Shown here: positions 40,801 through 52,134 of the stretch, piece by piece
Numbering within the stretch: the stretch's first letter is position 1
Layout: each line of letters opens with the position of its first letter
Origin: Daphnia pulex
Lineage: Eukaryota; Arthropoda; Branchiopoda; Diplostraca; Daphniidae
Direction: 5' to 3'
DNA length: 64,000 bases
Assembly: GCF_021134715.1 (NCBI RefSeq)
Contig: NC_060021.1
Span: 11,316,501 to 11,380,500 of the forward strand
Program-made: the position numbers and the translations under genes
Notes under the pieces: generated by a model
What the model was told of the DNA's origin: nothing
Seen by the model: only the letters and a program-made list of their open reading frames with translations
Databases searched by the model: none

Positions 40801-43800
40801 GAATTGGAAATTTTCTTCTATGTGTACAAAAGGCAAAAAAGGGAATTTTTTAAAAAAAAAAGGTGGCAGCGTGAAAAAGATTCTGGGCGTCTCTTTAACT
40901 TTTTTTCCAAAATTTTTTTTTTCTTAAGAGAAAGACGAACAATGAACAGTTTCTCTGCACAGTATGTAAAGAGCTCCCACTCTTGCACCATAATACCCTT
41001 CAATTAAGCGAAATCTAATCATTTCTCACACTCGCTTCAAACTATTCATTTATTCTCGTTGGGGATATAAGAGAGCCTCGACGACTAGGGGAAAAAAGCA
41101 GAAGTAGTAGTAGTCGTTGTGTTGTTATTATTATTATTATCATTATTCGAGCGGCGAGAGGGAGGCAGATGGAAAAACGAGTTAAGAGAATGAGCCGCGG
41201 AGATATAAAGCGGCAAAAGGAAGAAAATAGATAGAGACTACAGCTAGAGAGAGAGAGAGAGACTTGTGTGTTACAGGAGATTAGATTGGTGGATAATATA
41301 TCTATATCTATATACACTAAACAGTTAGAATGATGGTCCCTTGTGGTCTGTCGTCGTCGTCGCTTTTTTTCTTCTTCTTCTTTATCTTAGAGATCGTGCG
41401 TGAAAGAGAGGAAAAATAAAGAGCCGAGGGGAGAGCGAAACGGGCAAGGTGTTACCTCTTGTCGAAAAAGTAACGAAATAAAAAAATATTTTATCACGAA
41501 GAGGAAGGGAGAAAAAAAAATAGCCGTGCTGTTGTTGTTTTACGAATGAGAGAAAGAACAGTTTGTTTTGTTGAGTTTTTTTCTTCTTCTTTCGTTTTTG
41601 TTTTTAACGACCGGCCGAACCAAATGATAGACTCTTTGGCTGAAACAAGCAGCTAGCGCCTCGAGAGTAGCAACCGGAGGAAGAAGCTGAGAAGAAAAAA
41701 CAAAATAACTCTTAAAAAAAAAGAAAAAAAAAAAACTGAGAAAGAAAACTCTCACTTCATTAAACTGTCCCGTACACAAAACAGTGTGGAAGCAACCAAA
41801 ACAGTTTTGCACTCGAGTTCGTTCGTTCGCTCTCTCGCTACAGTAACCCCTTCATTATTATTGAGACTGGCCATGGGTCAAACATTCCAACCCCTTACTT
41901 TTCACACAAAAAGATTTCCTCCGGCGTCATTTTCTCTTCATTTTCCAAACTGGAAGAATAACAAGAAGAAAAAAGAAGAAAGATTCTTTTCTCTTTCTTT
42001 CTCTCGCTCCATCTCTCTCTGTCTGTTCTGCCTGGTATTCATTAAGCCAAGAAGGTCAACTTGGAACACCAAGCAATTTATCCTATCTCTTTCTCTCTCT
42101 CTCTTTCAACAAAGTTCCAGCAGCCACTATGTCCAAGATTCTATACGTGTGAAAAACCAATAAAATGAAAGTCGCTGTCGTCTCCGGGGTTATTTTTTCT
42201 TTTTCAATTGGTTCACGGCTCGATGGCTCGAAAAGACGCGGGATATGTACTGTGCAAAAGTCACGTTAATCCATCAAACAAGTCGAAAACCCCATCAGCA
42301 ACTTCTACTGACGGATTAGCATAAGTCAATATCATTACAAGAAAGGGAGGAGTTTTTCTTGGAACGACAGACACACGGTGATGGTATTTGCAATGCCGAG
42401 TGAGTAAAGGAGTGAGAGAAAGGAGTCATTTGTTGACTGCTCGGGGAAATTTATTCACGAGCTAAACCCAATGGTCGTGGATGGATGGATGGTAGAACTG
42501 TACAACACCCCCATTTTCAAGTTATTGGAGAAGACGGTAATAAATAGCACGACTCGTGCGCGATCAGGAATAACATCCTATCGCCAGCACGATCGACACC
42601 TCTCGTGTAAATGCATTGAGACAAAAAAGTGAGATAGAAGAGACTTTTCCTTGACTTTGGAAAGATAAGAGTCGAAACTGTACCATTCGGTTGGAAAGGG
42701 AAAAAGAAAACGACCACAACGGTTCCTCTAGCTCTAAACGTTCAGATAAACTCAATTGAATCATAAATCTTTCAGGACCAAAAACACCAAGTGTTAATCT
42801 TCGCCTCTAATATAGGACGGCCTAACAACAATCGATGAATAGATTTACGCGAGGAGAAAAGAACCAGACCGATTGACAAGTTTTCCGTATTTCAGGTTTT
42901 GTGGGTTCCTTCCTTTTTTTTTAAATAGTACGCAAAAGACCAAAAGACTCCATCTAGTAGCTACGACAAGAAGTAAACAGGGACTTACCAGCAGCAGCTG
43001 ACGATTCTATCGGCACACAAGCCGGAAGATCTTTGGGGATCCATTCTTTTCCGGAACACGTGAGGAGTGGTGGGCCCTTTTGATGATGACCCTCATCACA
43101 ATAGTACTTGACAGCAGCTCCGGACACGTAGATGTGGTTGACAACACCTCTTGCAATAAAGAATCCTCCTGTAACGGACGGTGGACGAGGGCAGCTAGCT
43201 GGAACTAATCAAATTGAATTGATTCCACGTGTCATGTTAAATTCGATGTTTATCTTATTACCACATAAAGGGTTTTCTCCTGTCCATTTTCCTCGAACAC
43301 AATATCTGATTTCACTTTCTGGTGGATCTAATTCAAGGCCAAACCAACACTGGTAAACTGCACGAGTGGAACTTAGTTCAGATGTGACTGCATTTACTCC
43401 CCCTTCCTACGAATTAGACATGGGCAATGAAATTATTCTGACAAGTGTAATAGTTAAACAAATTATACCTGTACTTGCATACTTCCTTGCATCAATGGTG
43501 GCAATGGGGGGCATCTCTCTTTGACTGCAAAATAGTAAATAAAGTTTAAAATAACTAAATGGTTTTATAATTGTCATTACATTTGAATTACCTATACACC
43601 GCGGTAATGGGATGTAAATAGAATCTCCCAAGGTAAAAACCTTCCATAGGCCTTTTTGAGAGCAGTACAGAAGACTGCTTTGCGGGTTCTCCAATTCGTA
43701 CCCATCTTTACAAATGATCCTTATAACATCCTGAGATTTGTACTGGCTTTTCACTGGGTCAACTGAGCCATGCAGTAATAAAGGTGGAATGCAAATCTCT

Positions 43801-44040
43801 TTTGCATCTTATCAATAAGGTAAGACAAATTAGAACATAAACTAGAGCATGGAAGCCATAGAAAACCCATGTACCTTGATGAACAGTTACGTTCACAGAA
43901 GTATCGTTATTCGATAAACTCAAATCAAATAAAGGTGGTAAACCTTTGAAAATATTAGAGATTCCATTTACTGGACAATACACCCATAGATACACGAAAA
44001 AAACGAAAAGATGAATCCTTGATAGTCGCATCATTTTCAC
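19373..44040 (-). CDS. SUSD4-like four-sushi-domain transmembrane protein (3' end unresolved)
   Basis: Predicted type I membrane protein. Nine coding exons keep phase across every junction: 44040-43875, 43807-43592, 43524-43469, 43406-43262, 43204-42989, 29134-28760, 27643-27117, 19801-19536, 19455-19373. Residues 1-26 form a signal peptide (MKMMRLSRIHLFVFF...). Four sushi/CCP modules follow, each with four cysteines and the Trp/Gly pattern: C61-C126, one starting at C132, one starting SCPRPP, and one starting C278 with a Ser-rich insert between its first two cysteines. A hydrophobic helix lies at about 428-448 (LLVSFTTACGVTFVLCLIW). The tail carries LPAY (534-537), LPSY (570-573) and PPSY (607-610), consensus sites for NEDD4-type WW domains, then a DDNDDEED acidic stretch. 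Four CCPs, one helix and PPxY/LPxY sites match what is known of vertebrate SUSD4; orthology is inferred. Introns 1-4 are 57-67 nt, but later ones are 13.9, 1.1 and 7.3 kb. The terminal exon was not found. Confidence 0.75.
21629..21653. repeat. (GA)12 microsatellite
   Basis: About 12.5 uninterrupted GA units, among the longest of the many GA/CT tracts in the window. It is a potential GAGA-factor-type binding stretch, by inference only. Confidence 0.9.
24424..24475. repeat. facing (GT)n and (CA)n tracts
   Basis: A GT tract (about 24424-24441) and a CA tract (about 24458-24475) are separated by 16 nt. As reverse complements they could pair into a stem of up to 18 bp. Confidence 0.85.
27117..27643 (-). 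CDS. exon 7 of the SUSD4-like gene (transmembrane helix, LPAY motif)
   Basis: Acceptor TATTATAG/GTGG and donor GTCAG/GTAATA; 527 nt, leaving phase 0. It begins with a Gly run and an acidic juxtamembrane segment, then the transmembrane helix. Basic residues follow the helix (RWK), giving a cytoplasmic C-terminus. The tail is Ser-, Gly- and His-rich and contains DDDDSLPAYDRQ. Confidence 0.75.
28760..29134 (-). CDS. exon 6 of the SUSD4-like gene (sushi 4)
   Basis: Acceptor GTTCCAG/CTGCA and donor CACG/GTACGT. The exon carries all four sushi cysteines (GCSLPP, LYSCYRGF, LISCSPGGWW, PRCLP). About 60 residues separate cysteines 1 and 2, including the Ser-rich run SFSSSSFSPLSS, far more than a standard CCP loop. 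Phase 1 in and out agrees with exons 5 and 7. Confidence 0.8.
33340..33360 (+). repeat. (CAG)7 microsatellite
   Basis: Seven uninterrupted CAG units, intronic. Confidence 0.9.
34822..34843 (+). repeat. (GAT)n microsatellite
   Basis: Seven GAT/ATG units follow GGA and GAA repeats, intronic. Confidence 0.9.
42989..44040 (-). CDS. exons 1-5 of the SUSD4-like gene (signal peptide, sushi 1-3)
   Basis: Start ATG at 44040. Donors and acceptors in reading order are CAAG/GTACAT, TAAG/AT, ATAG/GTAATT, GCAG/TC, ACAG/GTATAA, GTAG/GAA, TGTG/GTAATA, TTAG/TT and GCTG/GTAAG. Splicing joins VTVHQ to DAKEIC. Sushi 1 sits in exon 2, sushi 2 in exons 3-4 and sushi 3 in exon 5. N-glycosylation sequons NDT and NVT precede sushi 1. 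Exon 5 ends in ESSAAA at a phase-1 junction that fits the distant exon 6. Confidence 0.85.
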
Positions 44041-44570
44041 ATCTTTGTTTTGATGAATCTTTTGTTTTTAATGTGACAACTTCCTGAGGAATGCCCTTGA
44101 ATAGGATAGGACAGCCCAACATTTGCGCCACCTGTGAACCAATAATGTACTACGTATGAAATCCAAGGCCCATGCGCCATCCGGATGGGGGGAAAAGAAA
44201 AAATACCAACGCGGTATTGGGCGGGAAAAATGGGTCGTTCGACCAGAAGATTAGAAGAATGGTGTGTATCTCAATCTCTGTATGTTGTAAATTAGAGTGA
44301 GCACTGCACTCGGTTGGGTGGAATTAAGGAAGCGAGCAGCGCGCGAATTAGTTTGTGCGGATGTTTTCGTCAAATATTGTAATAGTTCGCATTTGTTTCT
44401 AAAAATAAAACGAATGAAAATAAAAATACAAAAAATTGCAGAAATAATAAATGAGCTGAAATTGTAACTAAGCCAGGTCAAAACAAAGTGAAGAACATAT
44501 TTTTAAAACTATCATTTGTGTATTTAATGAACTTTGTACACGGACATTAAAATTGAAAAGAAAAAAGGAT
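44041..44570. other. upstream region of the SUSD4-like gene
   Basis: No coding exon seen. It should hold the 5' UTR and promoter of the minus-strand sushi gene. No clear TATA box was identified. Confidence 0.4.
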
Positions 44571-44654
44571 TCCGACGAACCGGAATTGAACCAGTGACCT
44601 AAGGATTTCGATTGCCGCTACAGTCCTCCGCTCTACCATCTGAGCTATCGTCGG
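44571..44654 (-). tRNA. tRNA-Tyr (anticodon GTA) with 11-nt intron
   Basis: The acceptor stem CCGACGA pairs exactly with TCGTCGG, with discriminator A at 44571. The A box (TAGCTCAGATGG) and B box (GGTTCAATTCC) are present. The anticodon stem GAGGA/TCCTT encloses CT-GTA-G..A, with GTA at 44621-44619. An 11-nt intron (44617-44607) sits directly 3' of position 37, the canonical eukaryotic tRNA intron site and usual for tRNA-Tyr. A T6 run (44566-44561) can act as the Pol III terminator. Mature length is 73 nt. Confidence 0.96.
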
Positions 44655-44778
44655 TATGAATTCAAGGTGATTTTTTTTTATTTATACATTTTTTCGGGGG
44701 TTTGGGGGTAAGAATAATAATAAACAAGTTTTGACAAAGAGAAAATTCCATTAATTCAATATTACTAGGAAATAAATT

Positions 44779-44886
44779 ATGAGCGACGTAAGTTTTAGAA
44801 ACTTTTTTTATGTGTCTGCAAAATACTCAGATGATTCTCCGTTTTCCCAGTGGTGCACTTTTTGTTCTTTGTTGTGGTTGAGCTAG
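44779..44886 (+). other. short upstream ORF (35 codons) or 5' UTR exon ahead of the CIA30 gene
   Basis: An ATG opens a 35-codon frame (MSDVSFRNFFYVSAKYSDDS...) ending 52 nt before the CIA30 start. A strong donor (GAC/GTAAGT, 44788) and a good acceptor (TTTTCCCAG, 44850) lie inside it. They define a 63-nt intron that is itself in frame, so the stretch may instead be a spliced 5' UTR. I do not recognise the peptide. Confidence 0.35.
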
Positions 44887-44938
44887 TATTCAAATAACTA
44901 TATTGATAAAAGCGCTGGTTTCTTCTGGAACACAAAAA

Positions 44939-45740
44939 ATGGTTGCTAATATTGGGCTTAAAGTTGCGGGAGCTATCCTTGTTGGAACTCTAGCATCAAG
45001 TTATCATTCGTCAGTGGCATGCTTATCGACTTCTACTTTATCGTAAGCAGAAGTTGTTACATTTAGTTTTAGTTTTAACAAATTGTTTATTTCCTTATTT
45101 TTTGTTCCAGCTCAAGGAATCAAGCTTGCATGAATGCTGGTGAAGATGTAACCCTCTTTGATTTCACTGATTCTAATGCTGATGTCAGTAATTGGATTGA
45201 ATCATCTGACACGTAATATCTCTTTACAAATAATACTTTGCATTCAAGTAACCACATTATTATTATAGAGTACGCCAGCCAGGAATGTCAAAGGCTACAA
45301 TTCTGCTTCAGAAGGCACAACTCTTTCAGCGAGCAATTTTCTTTGCTCTGCTCAATCCTCAGCCCAATGGAGCAGGATTTGCTGGAGTTCGTACAGCAGT
45401 GGACTTTGATTTGTCTGGTTTCTCTTCCATAAGAATGAAAATAAGAGGACAAGGTCAAGCAACTAATTTCAAAATCATTCTTAAGCATCATGGTGAAGTG
45501 GGTGATGGATCTCCAAGCTATGAACAATTTTTCACTGCTACAAATGAATTTCAAGAGCTAAATCTACCACTTAACAAATTCCAACCCTATTGGAGAGGCC
45601 AACCATTGCAGAATGCAGAACCTCTAGATAGCACCAACATAACCAGTTTTGGCTTTCAATACTATGGTGGAGTTTATGAAGAGCATAAACAGTCTGGACC
45701 AGCAACTTTAGAAATTGATTGGGTTAAGGGATCCATTTAG
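44939..45740 (+). CDS. CIA30-domain protein (NDUFAF1-like)
   Basis: Three exons (44939-45042, 45111-45212, 45269-45740) encode 225 aa. Junctions are TATC/GTAAGC, TTCCAG/CTCA, ACAC/GTAATA and ATAG/AGTACG, with phase kept. The N-terminus (MVANIGLKVAGAILVG...) is short and hydrophobic, either a mitochondrial or a secretory leader. From about residue 45 the protein shows the CIA30 fold pattern: LFDFTD..ADVSNW near the start, FAGVRT and FDLSGFSSIRMKIRGQG in the middle, and LDSTNITSFGFQYYGG..GPATLEIDWVK at the end. NDUFAF1/CIA30 helps assemble mitochondrial complex I. This protein is clearly shorter than human NDUFAF1, so it could be a different CIA30 member. Family assignment is firm; orthology is not. 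Confidence 0.85.
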
Positions 45741-45872
45741 ATTTGAAAATTATCAAAGAAAAACAATGCTGTCTCATTGCCATTTTTCCAATGTAATGTG
45801 ACAATTGCAACATCCAAATTATTTTGCGCAGATCCAGCGCACTTGTTATTTTTCAAGTTTAAAATACATTTT

Positions 45873-47672
<1,800 letters not shown>

Positions 47673-47711
47673 GGTGAAATTTAATCGAAAGAAAATATTA
47701 CTTCGGAACAA

Positions 47712-48145
47712 TTAGAAAATTATCCACGTAAGTCACAGCAAAAAAACCTTGCACATCGATAGACTTTCACACGTGAATTACTTCGATGTGTGTAGCTGTT
47801 ACTGTTTAGTGTTTACAGCAGACGCCTCAGAAGTCAGAATACAGAAAAACCCGGGAAAACAAGATTTTCAAACAAAAACACCGTTTTGTTATCTTTTCAC
47901 AATTTCGGGGACAATAACGAAAGTACATTTTTCTTTTTTTGATCAATTTTATTTCATATGATTTTTAAACAAAAATATGTGAATATGAAATAATTGCCAA
48001 ATTTCCATTTGTTCCATCACCTGATATATCATGACGCTGTGTCCGGTAACGATAATCTTTTTCAACCGATTTTGAGAAGAATGCGAGAAAAAATTAGGAA
48101 TTGCTTTCACGTTGCACCAAGACGAAAATGAAAAGACATTTACAT
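47712..48145. other. intergenic region between tyrosine decarboxylase and QTRT1
   Basis: No gene seen. A minus-strand AATAAA at 47953-47948 lies about 190 nt past the decarboxylase stop and is its likely poly(A) signal. The rest should include the QTRT1 promoter. Confidence 0.5.
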
Positions 48146-50533
48146 TCAATGAGAATCACCATTCTTCACAATTTTTCTAACTCTGGTTCCAAGTAGTTTT
48201 AGCCAACTACCGTGCTTTCTGTGAGGTTTTTGGATAGGGAATTGTACGGTTTCCATTAAATCCATCAGCTCTGAAATTTCCAGTTGATCTATATGCTGAA
48301 CCAGCTCCTCATCACAGCTCTCCAGGCCATCCAGAGAAACTACAGATTTACTTAGGTTGACCTCTTCATTCAGCAACTCTGTCGCAAAATCAGTTATCAC
48401 GTTCCACGCGTATTCAATGTCAGAATCCTTGGCATCTTGTGCGCAGACACAGAAGCGAATGATAAACCGTCCGTGGATGGAAGCCGGGACCATGTGCAGT
48501 TTACCAGAGGCGTTGATGTTTAACAAAAGTTTCTGATTCAGTTCATTGTCACCCTTCACACGAAAACACACTAATCCCATCTGCAAACATAAAAATGTTT
48601 ATGATTAGTGTACTAATTGGTAGTTATTTGATGTGGACATTGTACCTTGACAGTGTTACACACTTCAAAGCGCTCGTCGGCTTTAACAAGTGATTCAAAA
48701 CATTTGGCCAGACGGCAATGCTCGCGAATATATTTTTGCAATCCTGCTACACCGTAATTGCGGATGACAAACCATAGTTTAAGTGCGCGGAAGCGGCGAC
48801 TCAAAGGAATACCCCAGTGCTAACAAAAAGCAACGTCATATCCAACCGTAATAGTTAGTATAATTTTAAATTTATAGCAATAAACAATTGTTACCCTATA
48901 ATCGATAGCTTTTCCAGAATGACTGTGTTGCAAATAAAGTGGATCTACTACCATGGCTTGAGTTAACTTGAAGCGATCACGGACCCTTAAATTTTCCATT
49001 TAAGTTATAATTAGAAAATAATAAGAGTAAATTGAAAGTATAATGGAAAAAGTATTCACCACATAGTAGAGCAGTCAAAGTTGGTTAGCAACCACTTGTT
49101 AGGATTTGTATTGAAAGACATTGCAAATTCAATGCCGTCCATTAAATATTTGAATTCAGGGCAGATGAACGCATTACCAGCATAGGCTGCATCGACATGA
49201 AGCCATGTTCCAGCCTCCTGAGCAATCGGACCTATCGGTAAATTAAGAATAATTAAATCTGTCTCGTAATTGTTGGGAAAAAAAGGAATATTTTTCTTGC
49301 CGATTTCTGCCAAGTTATCAAATGAGACGCAGGAAGTGGTTCCCAATGTGGCTGAAACAAAGAACGGAATCAAACCCAGCGCTCGATCTTCTTCGATTGC
49401 CTTAAAAGATAATTATTAGGGTTTGAAACCGCATTACAACGAAAATCAGAAAATGCCAAGTCATCTGATTATACCTGAGCCAGAGTAGTGCCTCGCAGAC
49501 TCAAGTTCTCATCGGGGTCAAGAATACGCAGTTTCGTGAAAGCAATCATTGCCGCTTTTTCAACGCATGAATGAGCCTCCTTCGAACAATAAGCGACCAA
49601 TTTTGAAAGCAGGACACCTTCTTCGACGAATGGATGCAATGTTTTGAGTTCTTTGATTTTTTGGGCACGGGCAGCCAAAAGACTAACCAAGACACATTCA
49701 CTAGCCGAAGACTAAAGTGATGCGCACACATTAAAAACGAATATTTATCTCGTGGCAATAAATGATATTTTGTCTTCGAAACATTACCTGCATGACACCG
49801 CCGCCTTTGCTGTTATCAGAAAAGGATAAAAATTCGTCCGGAAGGCCGATCATTTGCCCTGAGTGAAAGAAATCATAAGTTTTATTATTTCACTTATACA
49901 AAGAAAGCATTACGGCATTTACCTAGCCAATCTAAAACGATCGTTTCTAGTTCAGTGCAAGCGGGGCTGGCGGCCTGTATGAAAAAGGAATTCAAATGGG
50001 TTGCATTTTAAATTAGAATTCAGATTGTTATTGGTGGTGAAATTCAGTCTCGAATATTTTTTTTCAATTTAACAACAATGATTGGCCTTACCCAGGAGAA
50101 ACCAATGGCCCCGATGCCGTCAGAAAGCATGTCACCAAGAATGGACGGGAACGAATTACCCGATGGGAAGTAAGCGTGAAACCGCGGGTGCTGCCAATGT
50201 GCAACCTGTCACATTCAGGAGCACACGGTTACGTAAATATCTAAGTTTCTTTATTGCGAAGTACGATGATTACTTCATCGTCTTCACCTATTAAGCATAA
50301 TAATATTTAAAAATAAACATGTTTGATCTTACGCCGGGCATAATTTTAGACTCCACATCCGACATGATCTCCTCCCATTTTTCACCCTCTTCGGGTGCAT
50401 TCTTCGGGATAATTTCACGAAGGTATCCTGGCTCAACGGAAGGAGTCACACGTCGCTCACCCAACGTCTCCATGTACTCGACGATGTAGTCGACCATCTC
50501 TCGACCGCGCTGACGGAATTCTGCGCTGTCCAT
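48146..50533 (-). CDS. Tdc: tyrosine decarboxylase, PLP-dependent group II (AADC family)
   Basis: Converts tyrosine to tyramine, the octopamine precursor, in the cytosol of aminergic neurons. Ten exons: 50533-50333, 50205-50092, 49974-49923, 49858-49788, 49711-49475, 49400-49301, 49231-49060, 48985-48895, 48819-48646, 48580-48146; 548 aa. Motifs: [44 protein letters not shown], a substrate/PLP-stacking His at 193 ([10 protein letters not shown]), [11 protein letters not shown] with D272, and NTNPNKWLL with PLP-binding K304. [46 protein letters not shown] and GLVCFRVK resemble insect Tdc more than DDC or HDC. An extension of about 80 residues follows the core. Substrate choice is inferred. The intron at 49300-49232 is of GC-AG type. 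The 5' UTR is probably spliced, with an acceptor just upstream of the ATG (AAATAG/GTCAAG). Confidence 0.88.
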
Positions 50534-52134
50534 TCTCCGTGTGAATTTGGTGATAGACTCTTGACCTATTTGAATAAAAACCGAAAAATTGTTGGGTTTT
50601 ATTCTGCTCTGCTCTGCTTCTGCAGCGCTTTTGGCTGAAATTTGATTTAACTAGAAGACTTTCAGAGCTCTAGCATCACATGAATGAATGGTTATCGTGA
50701 ATCTACTCTCGTCAATTAAGATTAGCATTATTTCAACATTAATTGACTTAAAATTAACAGTTAGAACTCACTTTGTTGGTTGGTAGATTTTCACACGGAT
50801 TGCTCTCGACTATCTGCACACGTACCGAGTTAGATCGCCACTGTTTGTTGGTGAAGAAATCCAGGGCTTTTATAGCAAACTCATATGGGGCTGTAGAGAC
50901 TGTTGCTTTGACCATAATTATTAGAGATACGTAAATTTGCAACCGTTGTGGTTGAACGTGGTTGAACGCGGTTGAACGATAGCAGAGTGTATCGGCCAAA
51001 AAATAGAGGCGGGTCTATACAGACTCTGTTTACGTAAGACGAAAACACTGAATATCGATTCATTCTTTCCATTGACGAACCAATTTTGTTTGTCTAGCTG
51101 ATATCGTAAGAAAATTGAGATGTTTTTAATAGACAAAGAAATAATGACCTGTTTTCTGGAAAATTGGCCGGTTTCGAACGAGTGTAATTATTTCTGGAAT
51201 GAGAACAAGAAGAAGAAGAATTAGAAAACTGTAAATTTCACGAGAACCGGTTAACACTTTGACAAAATCTTCGCAAGCTTCTGTATCATTAACATTCAAC
51301 ATAGTCTGCTGCTATTTAAATCAATCTCTAGTATCGCATTTCAAATATAAATGGGTGTTTTGAAGTAGTGGTCAAGGGCAACTCAGTTCAAACCACAAAC
51401 AAAAATAATCTTAATTGCGTTTCACTTAATTCCGGAAGGTTGAGCTCACGGCGTACAAAAAAACTCATGATTATATTTTATTCGTTTTTTGATTAACCTT
51501 GCCCTTTTTAATTTTCTAGACCATATTGGAAATGCGATCAAGAGACTCGATGAAGTGTAGAAAAGGTGACGACTGTGAAAGCGACTAGAATCATGGTCAT
51601 TATCTATGGTCAAATACATCAGCAGATTTCTGGGCTTTTCACAAAGTCCTTGGGACGAAGAAAAGGAAAATGAAGTAAGCTACTATAAAAATCACACTAC
51701 GGAAATTAAGGGGGAAGGTTAGGAATTTCCAATGTGAAGGTCGTTTAAAAAAAATAAATATTGCGCAACGTTCATGATCAAATACTTTTGTGGAGGAAAA
51801 GTGGCAACGAAAGAAAAAAAAACTACCAGGTACTAATGAAGTCCATTTTCAATGACAATGGTAATACGGAAAATGGAAAACCTTGTTAAAGCAACCTAGG
51901 CTTTCCTATCGATTTTGGCGTCAGTAAACTTAAACACTTCACGATTGGACATCACAATTTGTCAGTAGCCTTCGTCTAGGTGGCCGGTGGGAATCCCGCA
52001 AGACAATATGATGACTCATCCACATCATTAACGGCACAATCAATCGATCGTCCTTCAAATGTCCATAATTTGATGTTCAAACGGCAGAAACCAATAAAAA
52101 AACACATTCCTGTATAATTTTCTCTTTTTACTTA
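50534..52134. other. upstream region of the decarboxylase gene
   Basis: A candidate 5' UTR exon on the minus strand ends at 50772 (ACAAA/GTGAGT). It contains an upstream ATG frame (50915-50754) that is not in frame with the enzyme. Plus-strand GTGGTTGAAC occurs three times in tandem at 50948-50977, with one mismatch. I see nothing else supportable from 51100 to 52134. Confidence 0.4.
50948..50977 (+). repeat. 3 x 10-bp tandem repeat
   Basis: GTGGTTGAAC, GTGGTTGAAC, GCGGTTGAAC. It lies in the likely 5' UTR or promoter of the decarboxylase gene. Confidence 0.85.

Larger units (their letters stand above)
29135..42988 (-). other. intron 5 of the SUSD4-like gene (13.9 kb)
   Basis: I see no nested gene on either strand. 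Contents are (CAG)7 at 33340-33360, (GAT)n at 34822-34843, several GA/CT and CA/TG tracts, and perfect TGACGTCA sites at 34426 and 37720. An intron of this size is a strong outlier beside the 57-67 nt introns just upstream. Confidence 0.6.

Noticed and set aside
43759-44040. 93-codon protein reading straight through exon 1 of the sushi gene
   Set aside because: The tail after residue 55 is intron sequence; the GTACAT donor and in-phase sushi exon give the real product.
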